64,000 nucleotides of DNA from assembly GCF_020552705.1 (NCBI RefSeq), contig NZ_JAJBZG010000005.1, positions 806,001 through 870,000 on the forward strand, given 5' to 3'. Each line of letters starts with the position of its first letter. Position 1 is the stretch's first letter. The translations under genes and the position numbers were made by a program. This DNA is from Christiangramia sediminis (GTDB lineage: Bacteria > Bacteroidota > Bacteroidia > Flavobacteriales > Flavobacteriaceae). The notes below the pieces were generated by a model. That model had not been told where the DNA came from and searched no databases. It saw nothing but the letters and a program-made list of their open reading frames with translations. Shown here piece after piece: positions 7,928-15,753 of the stretch.

Positions 7928-8398
7928 ATGACAGGTACATTGAACAAAGTAATGCTGATTGGACATACCGGAGATGACGTTAAAATGCATTATTTTGAAG
8001 GTGGAGGCTCCATAGGTAGATTTCCGCTGGCCACTAATGAAAGTTATACTAACCGTACAACCGGTGAACGTGTAACCAATACTGAATGGCATAATGTGGT
8101 GGTTCGAAATAAAGCTGCCGAGGTTTGTGAGAAATACTTAAAAAAAGGAGATAAGGTATATATTGAAGGGCGTATTAAAACTCGTAAATGGCAGGATGAT
8201 ACCGGGAATGAGAAGTATTCTACAGAAATTCATTGTACTGAATTTACCTTCTTAACTCCTAAAAATGAGTCGGGAGCAGAACCTTCAGGAAATTCTCAAA
8301 CTTCTGGAAATGTAGCTGCTAAGCCTAAAAGTGATAACTTTGCCAATAAGAATGAATCTTACTCTCAGGAAGAAGAGGAAGATGATTTACCATTCTAA
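7928..8398 (+). CDS. ssb: Single-stranded DNA-binding protein
   Basis: Binds ssDNA during replication and repair. The N-terminal OB fold (about residues 1-110) is recognisable from MTGTLNKVMLIGHTGDD, TEWHNVVV, EKYLKKGDKVYIEGRI and the TRKWQDDTG segment. A low-complexity linker follows, then the acidic tip EEEEDDLPF, which is the docking peptide for partner proteins. Length 156 is typical. It sits between mutY and gldE on the same strand; the 109-base gap before it may contain its own promoter. Confidence 0.96.
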   Translation: MTGTLNKVMLIGHTGDDVKMHYFEGGGSIGRFPLATNESYTNRTTGERVTNTEWHNVVVRNKAAEVCEKYLKKGDKVYIEGRIKTRKWQDDTGNEKYSTEIHCTEFTFLTPKNESGAEPSGNSQTSGNVAAKPKSDNFANKNESYSQEEEEDDLPF

Positions 8399-8413
8399 GT
8401 TTAACTAAAATTT

Positions 8414-9742
8414 TTGCCTTTGGATTCGGAACCTCCCAGTTTGCTTTTGTTGTGGATCACCATGGGAATTACCCATCTTTTCAGCTTGATATTTTTATTT
8501 GTGCTATTATTATGTTCTGCCCTTATTTCGGGAGCAGAAGTAGCATTCTTTTCCTTAACCCCGGCTAACTTTATTACTGAAGACGGGAAAAGGTCCAAAA
8601 CCCAAAATATCGTAATAAATCTCCTGGAAAAGCCTAAAAAGCTTCTGGCTACTATCCTTGTAGCTAATAATTTTATAAATATTGCCATAGTACTTCTGTT
8701 TGATAGTCTGGCCGATGATCTCTTCGCAGGAATAAACACCGAATTCTACGGAATAGATCTGCGCTTTTTCTTTGAAGTTGGTTTGGTAACTTTTCTTATT
8801 CTTCTTTTTGGAGAAATCCTGCCCAAAGTTTATGCAAGCAGAAATAAAGTTCAGTTTTCCAATTTTATGGCTTACCCTATAAACTTTTTGGATAGTTTTT
8901 TTACACCTTTAAGCACTCCCATGCGAGCCGTAACTCTATATTTTCATGAGAAATTCGGCAAACAGAGATCTTTTATAAGTATAGATCATCTTTCACAGGC
9001 TTTAGAGTTAACCAGTGAGGAAGACACCACCCGCGAAGAGCAGAAGATATTACAGGGAATTGTGAGTTTTGGGAATACAGACACCAAGCAGGTGATGCGG
9101 CCACGAATGGATATTTTCGCCCTGAATGAAGAAAGTTCCTACTCTGATATTATCCCTGAGATTATTGAAAATGGATATTCCAGAATTCCTGTGTACAGGG
9201 ATAATGTAGATAACGTAATTGGGATATTATATATAAAAGACCTGCTACCTTACCTTAATAATAAAAATTTTGACTGGACCAGCCTGGTAAGAGAGCCTTA
9301 TTTCGTACCCGAAAATAAGAAACTTGATGATCTTTTAAATGATTTCCAGAATAAGAAAAATCACCTTGCCATCGTTGTGGATGAGTATGGAGGCACCAGT
9401 GGTCTTATTTCTCTGGAAGATATCATTGAGGAAATTGTAGGGGATATTAGTGATGAATTTGATGATGAAGATCTTATTTACTCCAAACTTGATGAAAATA
9501 ACTTTGTTTTTGAAGGTAAAACACCTCTGAAAGATTTTTATAAGATTGCTAAGATTGAAGATTCCACGGTTTTTGAAGACCAAAAAGGGGAAGCCGATAC
9601 ACTTGCAGGATTCTTATTGGAAATTTCAGGAGGTTTTCCTAAGAAGAACGATGAGATCCAGTTTTTAAATTACTCCTTTATTATTGAGGTTATAGACGAT
9701 AAACGTATCAAACAAATAAAATTTAGTATTGCACCGGTATGA
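8414..9742 (+). CDS. gldE: Gliding motility-associated membrane protein GldE (HlyC/CorC-type)
   Basis: Membrane protein with an N-terminal CNNM/DUF21 domain of about four helices (residues 15-180), a pair of CBS domains (about 205-330, RPRMDIFALNEE, SRIPVYRDN, VVDEYGGTSGLISLEDIIEEIVG) and a C-terminal CorC/HlyC transporter-associated domain. Its place between ssb and gldD identifies it as GldE, linked genetically to Bacteroidota gliding and type IX secretion. CNNM relatives are tied to Mg2+ transport, so the direct role may be ionic. The start is TTG 16 bases after ssb, supported by the LPLDSEPPSL beginning. Its last four bases overlap gldD (ATGA). Confidence 0.92.
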   Translation: MPLDSEPPSLLLLWITMGITHLFSLIFLFVLLLCSALISGAEVAFFSLTPANFITEDGKRSKTQNIVINLLEKPKKLLATILVANNFINIAIVLLFDSLADDLFAGINTEFYGIDLRFFFEVGLVTFLILLFGEILPKVYASRNKVQFSNFMAYPINFLDSFFTPLSTPMRAVTLYFHEKFGKQRSFISIDHLSQALELTSEEDTTREEQKILQGIVSFGNTDTKQVMRPRMDIFALNEESSYSDIIPEIIENGYSRIPVYRDNVDNVIGILYIKDLLPYLNNKNFDWTSLVREPYFVPENKKLDDLLNDFQNKKNHLAIVVDEYGGTSGLISLEDIIEEIVGDISDEFDDEDLIYSKLDENNFVFEGKTPLKDFYKIAKIEDSTVFEDQKGEADTLAGFLLEISGGFPKKNDEIQFLNYSFIIEVIDDKRIKQIKFSIAPV

Positions 9743-10305
9743 AAAAATTGATTTTGGCTATTATTGGGATTCTTTCGGTATGTATTTCATGTAAGAATGA
9801 TCCGCAGCCAAAGCCAAAAGCTTTTCTCTCCCTGGAATATCCCTCTGCGCAATACAAAAGAATTGATTTTGGTTGTCCTTATTCTTTCGAAATTAATAGC
9901 CTTGCTGAAGTTTCTCCTTCCCGAAACCGTATTCCCTGCTGGATTGATCTTAATTATAGATCTATGAATGGAGTTGTTTTTATTACTTATCAGCCTGTAA
10001 AGAACAATCTTGACTCGCTTTTGATGGATGCGCAGAAATTACCGCTTCAGCATACAATAAAAGCAGATGTGATAGAAGGTGATGTTTATACCAATGAGTT
10101 TAATGAAACCTACGGAATATTTTATGAAGTAGACGGCGATGCCGCTTCCCAGGCCCAATTTTATCTTACAGATAGTACAGATCATTTTCTTACTGGGTCG
10201 GTTTATTTTAACAGTCTTCCAAATTTTGATTCCATTGTTCCAGCCGCTGAATATCTTAAGAAAGATGTGAGGCATATGATGGAAACTTTACGCTGGGAGG
10301 AATAA
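9739..10305 (+). CDS. gldD: Gliding motility lipoprotein GldD
   Basis: A 188-residue lipoprotein with signal peptide MKKLILAIIGILSV and lipobox CISC (lipidated Cys18). The mature part carries FLSLEYPSAQYKRIDFGCPYSFEIN, typical of GldD. In Flavobacterium johnsoniae GldD is needed for gliding and for secretion of adhesins. It is translationally coupled to gldE by an ATGA overlap, the conserved arrangement. The other gld genes are not in the window. Confidence 0.93.
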   Translation: MKKLILAIIGILSVCISCKNDPQPKPKAFLSLEYPSAQYKRIDFGCPYSFEINSLAEVSPSRNRIPCWIDLNYRSMNGVVFITYQPVKNNLDSLLMDAQKLPLQHTIKADVIEGDVYTNEFNETYGIFYEVDGDAASQAQFYLTDSTDHFLTGSVYFNSLPNFDSIVPAAEYLKKDVRHMMETLRWEE

Positions 10306-10321
10306 GGGGTTCGTAAAACAA

Positions 10322-10390
10322 TTCTTAATTTATTGTTATTCTATTAAGAAAAATGCTTAATATTGTTAATATAACTATAAAATTAACAAT
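10322..10390 (+). promoter_or_regulatory. Two AT-rich inverted repeats upstream of the SusC-like gene
   Basis: Repeat one is TTCTTAAT (10322-10329) and ATTAAGAA (10343-10350). Repeat two is ATTGTTAAT (10362-10370) and ATTAACAAT (10382-10390), ending one base before the ATG at 10392. Both are perfect. The segments 10331-10340 and 10361-10370 also match each other except one base. They could bind a regulator or form a leader hairpin; the low GC content makes chance a real alternative. Confidence 0.35.
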
Positions 10391-10391
10391 T

Positions 10392-13352
10392 ATGAGGCAG
10401 TTTTCTTTGAGTTATTTCAAAGTGATTCTCTTTCTGATCTGCCCTTCCTTGCTTTTTTCACAGGAAGTGCTTGAGGGTAGAACGATCAACGAAGCTACCG
10501 GTGAGGTAGTACCTTTCGTGAATGTGATCGAGAAAGGAACAAGTAATGGAACTACTAGTGATTTTGAAGGTAATTTTAGTCTCACGGTAGAGTCACTCCC
10601 CACGACCTTGGTTTTCTCATATTTAGGATTTGAAACTCAGGAGATAAGGTTCACAGATGATTCACCATCCACGATTAGATTAAGTGAGTCTGCTGCGGCT
10701 TTAGACGAAGTAGTTGTAACGGGTTTGGCGTCTTCTACCAAACGTTCCAATACTGCCAATGCTGTTGCTTCGGTTTCAGCAGAAGAATTAACGGGAGTTA
10801 CTGTTCAATCTGGATTAGATGGAGCACTTTCGGGAAAATTTAACGGGGCAGAGATTAAAGCTAACTCGGGTGCTCCCGGAGGTGGTATTTCCATGCGTTT
10901 GAGAGGTGTTACCTCTATTTTTGGCGATCAACAACCGCTTTTTATAGTGGATGGTGTATACGTGGATAACTCTTCAATAGGCCTTGGGAATAATATTGTG
11001 AGCGAGGCTGCCGGAGGTGGAAATCCTTCAACCAATCAGGATGATGCTTCTAACCGTATCGCAGATATAGACCCACAGGATATCGAATCTGTAGAAATAC
11101 TTAAAGGAGCTTCGGCTGCTGCTATTTATGGATCTCGTGCTGCCGGTGGTGTGGTGCTTATTACTACAAAAAGAGGAAAATTAGGATTGCCAAAAATTTC
11201 ATTTTCTCAGGTTGTTGGATTAAGAAGTCCTACGCAGCTGCTAGGCTTAAGAGATTATACTCAGGAACAGATAACGGCATTGGGAGGACCTAACAATCCA
11301 ACCTTAAATGATTACGAAGCTGAGCTTTTTGATAATACGGTTGTATCGTCTACCACTCGTTTTTCAACTTCCGGAGCAAATCAAAAAACAGACTATTTCT
11401 TTGGAGCAACTCATAGAAATGAGCCCGGATTGGTAGATAACACAGGATATAAGAAAAGTTCAATAAGATTGAATATTGGCCAGAGATTTAATGATTGGCT
11501 GGATCTTTATATTACCAGTAATTATATTAATTCTCAATCAGACAGGGGATTTTTTAATAATGGTAACGCAAATAGAACCGTTGGCTATGCTTTGGCTTTC
11601 ACCTATCCCTGGGAAGACCTTTATCCTGTAGATGGGATATATCCTCCGGGAGGTGCTGGTTCTAACGTTCTTGAAACAGTAGCTTTAACCACGAACAGGG
11701 AGGAAGTTAACCGTTTTATAGGAAGTGCAAAAACTAACGTGAAGCTTTTAACTACAGATATTCAAAGGCTAAAATTGGTACTGGAAGGTGGATTCGATCA
11801 ATACACCTTAAGAACTACGAGTATATTCCCGAGTGGACTTACTTACTTTAGGGATCCAACATCCTTGGGTGGTGTATCCATCTCTGGTAGTACCGTAAAT
11901 ACAAACTATAACTTATCTGCCTTCCTGGTACATAACCTTGATCTGGAAAATGGTCTGGCATTTACAACCCAGGCCGGAAGTTTCCTTCAGGATTTTAACC
12001 GGAATACTGTAATTACAATTGCCACTGGTTTAAACGGTTCCCAAACTAATTTGGGGCAATCTACTAATGTCTCGACTAATCAGGTTATAAGGCCTCAAAG
12101 GGATAAAGGATTCTTTGTTCAGGAAGAGATCAATTTTAAGGATCAGATTATTGGAACTGTTGGTGTGAGAGGGGATAAATCAACTAATAACGGAGATGCT
12201 AATGAGATGTACTATTATCCCAAGGCGAACTTGGCAGTTAATTTACATAAGTTTGATTTTTGGTCTATAGATGCACTTAGTGTTTTTAAGCCAAGGATCG
12301 CCTATGGGGAAGCAGGTCGTTTTCCCAATTTTAATGATCGATTCTCTTTGATGAATGCTCAGTTTATCGATGGATCTTCAGGCTTAAGCCCGGCGAATTT
12401 GAGAGGAAATTCAAATATTGGCCCGGAACGACAAAAAGAATTAGAATATGGTTTGGACTTCACGTTATTTGATAACAGACTCGATTTCTCAGTTTCATTT
12501 TATGATAAAACAATTGAAGATTTACTGATTCAATCACAATTCCCTACGTCTTCTGGTTTTACCACAGAGGTAGTAAATGGAGGAGAGCTTCAGAATAAAG
12601 GGATTGAATTAGGATTAAATGCCATTGTGATGCTGAAAGATGAATTTTCCTGGAATGCCAGTCTAAAGTGGTGGAAGAATAAATCTGAAGTGACCAGCCT
12701 GGATGTTCCGGCTTTCACCAATGGTGGTTTCGCAGCTGGCTTGGGGACGTTCCTTATTCAGGAAGGAAAAAGTGCTACTCAAATCGTAGGTACTTATGAT
12801 CCTACTGCTTTTACAGCAGAAGAGATCGAAGCCAGGGATCCTGAAGGAGATGGATTCTTTGTTTATGGAAATGCAGAACCAGATTTTCAAATGTCCTGGT
12901 ATAACGAAATTAAGTATAAAAACTTTGATTTTACCTTTCTGTGGCATTGGAAGAAAGGGGGAGATAATATAAATCTCACCACCTTATTGTATGATCTGGC
13001 AGGTACTACATGGGATTATAATGATACAGATTTAGATCCAAGTGGTCAGCTTAGTAATGGAGCTTATAGAGCAAGTCAGGCTTTTGTGAATCCGGGCCCT
13101 TTTATTGAAGATGCCGGATATTTAAAACTGAGAGAGATCGGGTTGTTCTATACTTTACCAGATAATTTCATCAAATATGCTTCAAATGTTAAGGTTGGTG
13201 TTTCAGGAAGAAACCTTATCAACATATTTGACTATAACAGTTATGATCCTGAAGTATCGAATTTCGGTAATAACGTACTGGCTAACAACGTTGAGGTTAC
13301 ACCTTATCCAATGTCAAGGTTCGTGAATTTTCATTTAAACGTTAACTTCTAA
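10392..13352 (+). CDS. SusC/RagA-family TonB-linked outer membrane protein
   Basis: TonB-dependent nutrient receptor of 986 residues that forms the barrel under a SusD lid. Order: signal peptide (MRQFSLSYFKVILFLICPSLLFSQ), a CarboxypepD_reg-like Ig domain near 25-105 (EVLEGRTINEATGEVVPFVNV), the SusC signature region with plug (about 110-250: GLDGALSGKFNGAEI, SMRLRGVTSIFG, LFIVDGVYVDN, VEILKGASAAAIYGSRAAGGVVLITTK) and a beta barrel ending LNVNF. The frame is open to 10353, but the ATG at 10392 gives a proper signal peptide. It is followed 14 bases later by its SusD partner. No glycoside hydrolase or peptidase lies alongside, so the ligand is unknown. Confidence 0.95.
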   Translation: MRQFSLSYFKVILFLICPSLLFSQEVLEGRTINEATGEVVPFVNVIEKGTSNGTTSDFEGNFSLTVESLPTTLVFSYLGFETQEIRFTDDSPSTIRLSESAAALDEVVVTGLASSTKRSNTANAVASVSAEELTGVTVQSGLDGALSGKFNGAEIKANSGAPGGGISMRLRGVTSIFGDQQPLFIVDGVYVDNSSIGLGNNIVSEAAGGGNPSTNQDDASNRIADIDPQDIESVEILKGASAAAIYGSRAAGGVVLITTKRGKLGLPKISFSQVVGLRSPTQLLGLRDYTQEQITALGGPNNPTLNDYEAELFDNTVVSSTTRFSTSGANQKTDYFFGATHRNEPGLVDNTGYKKSSIRLNIGQRFNDWLDLYITSNYINSQSDRGFFNNGNANRTVGYALAFTYPWEDLYPVDGIYPPGGAGSNVLETVALTTNREEVNRFIGSAKTNVKLLTTDIQRLKLVLEGGFDQYTLRTTSIFPSGLTYFRDPTSLGGVSISGSTVNTNYNLSAFLVHNLDLENGLAFTTQAGSFLQDFNRNTVITIATGLNGSQTNLGQSTNVSTNQVIRPQRDKGFFVQEEINFKDQIIGTVGVRGDKSTNNGDANEMYYYPKANLAVNLHKFDFWSIDALSVFKPRIAYGEAGRFPNFNDRFSLMNAQFIDGSSGLSPANLRGNSNIGPERQKELEYGLDFTLFDNRLDFSVSFYDKTIEDLLIQSQFPTSSGFTTEVVNGGELQNKGIELGLNAIVMLKDEFSWNASLKWWKNKSEVTSLDVPAFTNGGFAAGLGTFLIQEGKSATQIVGTYDPTAFTAEEIEARDPEGDGFFVYGNAEPDFQMSWYNEIKYKNFDFTFLWHWKKGGDNINLTTLLYDLAGTTWDYNDTDLDPSGQLSNGAYRASQAFVNPGPFIEDAGYLKLREIGLFYTLPDNFIKYASNVKVGVSGRNLINIFDYNSYDPEVSNFGNNVLANNVEVTPYPMSRFVNFHLNVNF

Positions 13353-13366
13353 AAGAAAGAACAATC

Positions 13367-14677
13367 ATGAAAAAATTATCAATTACATTCATCTTCATGT
13401 TTGCGTTAATACTCTTCCCGGGTTGCGAATTAGAAGATATAGAAAATCCAAATGCACCTACAGTAAGTAGTTTTGCTGAAGGGGCAAGTGCTGGTGATAT
13501 TATGTTACTGGCTACTGGTCTGGAGGCCATTATGAGGAGTGATTTGGAGTTTCATTACGACACGGTTAGTATTTTAGGAAGGGAGTATTACGACCTAACA
13601 AGTGTAGACCCTCGTTTTACCGGTGAACTTTTGAAGGGACCTCTGGATAATAATGGATTTTTAACCACACGAGCTTATGCTGCCTGGTATAAAATCGTAA
13701 AATCGGCAAATATTCTTATTGAAGCCGTAGAGAATTCTGTAGCCGGATTGAGCGATGAGCAAAAGAATGATTATTATGGTTATGCTAAAACTTTAAAAGC
13801 ATATGCATTATTAATGGTGGCTAACAGGCAGTATGAAAATGGAATTAGAATAGACGTGGCCGACCCTGATAACCTGGGTCCTAATGTGGGTTACTCAGAA
13901 GCACTTACTGCAATTATGAGTCTGCTTGATGAAGCAAATTCAGACCTTTCTAACGGTACATCAGATTTTGTTAGCTTAAGCTCTGGCTTTGATGGGTTTG
14001 ACACCGCTTCTACTTTTAGCGAATTTAACAGGGCTATTGCCGCAAGAGTAGCACTGTACCAGGGCAATGATCAGTTAGTCCTTAATTTGCTGGAAGAATC
14101 TTTCTTTGATCTGGATGGAGACCTTTATGAGGGTCCAGCTCATGTTTTTGGCTTAACCGGTAACGATATACTTAACGCTCAATATCATGTGCCCTTACAG
14201 TCTGGCCAGGAGTTTATGGTTCATCCTTCCTGGATTAATGATGCTGCTTCGGGTGATTTAAGAGTGGAAGAAAAGTCGATAAAGTTGCAGGATACAGTTC
14301 AAACAGACGGGCTGAGGGCGATTCACCAGATCACAGTGTATGAAAGTAATGTAGACCCTGTTTATTTAATTAGAAACGAAGAGTTGATTCTGATCTATGC
14401 TGAAGCTAATATAGGTATAGATAATTCTGAAACAATTAAAGCAATAAATAGAGTTAGGAATGAAGCCGGGCTGTCAGATTATTCCGGACCAACTGACGAT
14501 AATAGTTTACTTCAAGAAGTATTAAGACAGAGGAGATATTCCTTAATGGCTGAAGGCCATCGCTGGATCGATCTGAGAAGGTTAGATATGCTTAATGAAG
14601 CAAATATACCTTTAGATCGAACCGGGGATAATATCATAGATGCGTTTCCAACACCATTTACAGAGCAATTGAATTAA
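13367..14677 (+). CDS. SusD/RagB-family substrate-binding lipoprotein
   Basis: Surface lipoprotein of 436 residues that caps the SusC partner and captures ligand. The signal peptide ends in the lipobox FPGC (Cys20). The TPR-rich N-terminal half (residues about 60-240, e.g. YGYAKTLKAYALLMVANRQYE) is followed by the C-terminal SusD domain with RNEELILIYAEANI and EVLRQRRYSLMAEGHRWIDLRRL, a strong family signature. It is at the short end of the size range, as in peptide- or small-ligand-binding members. A terminator follows at 14698. Confidence 0.93.
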   Translation: MKKLSITFIFMFALILFPGCELEDIENPNAPTVSSFAEGASAGDIMLLATGLEAIMRSDLEFHYDTVSILGREYYDLTSVDPRFTGELLKGPLDNNGFLTTRAYAAWYKIVKSANILIEAVENSVAGLSDEQKNDYYGYAKTLKAYALLMVANRQYENGIRIDVADPDNLGPNVGYSEALTAIMSLLDEANSDLSNGTSDFVSLSSGFDGFDTASTFSEFNRAIAARVALYQGNDQLVLNLLEESFFDLDGDLYEGPAHVFGLTGNDILNAQYHVPLQSGQEFMVHPSWINDAASGDLRVEEKSIKLQDTVQTDGLRAIHQITVYESNVDPVYLIRNEELILIYAEANIGIDNSETIKAINRVRNEAGLSDYSGPTDDNSLLQEVLRQRRYSLMAEGHRWIDLRRLDMLNEANIPLDRTGDNIIDAFPTPFTEQLN

Positions 14678-14697
14678 TTATTATCAATATGATTTTT

Positions 14698-14725
14698 AAA
14701 GCCCTGGCATCTGTCGGGGCTTTTT
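14698..14725 (+). terminator. Terminator after the SusC/SusD pair
   Basis: Stem AAAGCCC (14698-14704) and GGGCTTT (14717-14723), 12-base loop, followed by T residues. It lies 20 bases after the SusD stop. Confidence 0.75.
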
Positions 14726-14809
14726 AATATCCTTCAAATCTGAAACTAGAACGAAGTGGAAACCATTTCGAAAATCTATCTTCGCAGTCTCAATTAAAAA
14801 TTTCAGACC

Positions 14810-15706
14810 GTGAAAAACCTTAAGTGGATCTATTTAATTATTCTTTCTATTGTTTGGGGAAGTTCTTTTATTCTGATCAAAAAAGCTCTGATAGGATTAA
14901 GTGCTTTACAGGTTGGTTCTTTCCGAATTATTTTTGCGGCTTTATTTCTCATTTTAGTAGGTTTTAAAAGCATTCGCAGGCTTACAAAACAACAGTGGAA
15001 GTGGATCGTGATTTCAGGTTTTCTGGGATCTTTTTTTCCGGTCTATTTGTTTGCATATGCAGAGACCGAAATTGATAGCGCTATTGCATCTATACTGAAT
15101 GCAACAACTCCTTTATTAACGCTTGTCTTTGGAGTCTTATTCTTTAGGGCAGTATTTACCCAGAATAAAGTTTTAGGTGTTATAGTAGGTTTATTGGGAA
15201 CTGCTGGCCTAATTTTTAGTGGGGCAAGTATTAATCCAGATCAGAATTATCTTTATTCTCTTCTTGTAGTGATTGCAGCAGCTTGTTATGCAATGAACGT
15301 GAATATTCTTAAAACCAGGATGAGTGATATTACGCCTTTAGGAATAACCGCCGGCAATTTTTCAGTGCTGCTTATTCCGGCGCTGCTAATATTATACTTT
15401 TCAGAATTTAATTTATCTGAAGTGACTAATGATATGCAGGCTTCCCTCGTTTATGTGGGGATTTTAGGCATCGTGGGAACCGGGGTTGCGATGATCATTT
15501 TTAATAAGCTTGTTCAAATTACAGATCCTGTATTTACCACTTCGGTCACCTATACTATTCCCGTTGTTGCTTTAGGTTGGGGGATTCTTGATGGTGAGGT
15601 TTTTAGTTTCTGGCAGCTTATTTCTTCTTTTGTGATTTTACTGGGAGTGTTTATTGTGAATCGCTCAAAAGATATTATTTCAAAATTCAGAAAACAAGCT
15701 ATATAA
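14810..15706 (+). CDS. EamA/DMT-family transporter
   Basis: Ten-helix inner membrane protein of 298 residues made of two EamA repeats (about 5-135 and 150-285). The opening IYLIILSIVWGSSFILIKKAL is typical of RhaT/EamA exporters, as are the helices near YAETEIDSAIASILNATTPLLT and YTIPVVALGWGILDGE. Members export amino acids or metabolites, and the substrate cannot be assigned. The start is GTG. It is a single gene with terminators on both sides; the one downstream is shared with the convergent peptidase genes. Confidence 0.88.
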   Translation: MKNLKWIYLIILSIVWGSSFILIKKALIGLSALQVGSFRIIFAALFLILVGFKSIRRLTKQQWKWIVISGFLGSFFPVYLFAYAETEIDSAIASILNATTPLLTLVFGVLFFRAVFTQNKVLGVIVGLLGTAGLIFSGASINPDQNYLYSLLVVIAAACYAMNVNILKTRMSDITPLGITAGNFSVLLIPALLILYFSEFNLSEVTNDMQASLVYVGILGIVGTGVAMIIFNKLVQITDPVFTTSVTYTIPVVALGWGILDGEVFSFWQLISSFVILLGVFIVNRSKDIISKFRKQAI

Positions 15707-15731
15707 AAAAAGCCCCATTTCTGGGGCTTTA
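15707..15731. terminator. Bidirectional terminator between EamA and M16 genes
   Basis: Stem AAAGCCCCA (15709-15717) and TGGGGCTTT (15722-15730) with a four-base loop, flanked by A on the left and T-rich sequence on the right. It can serve the EamA gene on plus and the peptidase operon on minus. Confidence 0.8.
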
Positions 15732-15753
15732 TAATTCTTATGTTTATTAAGGA

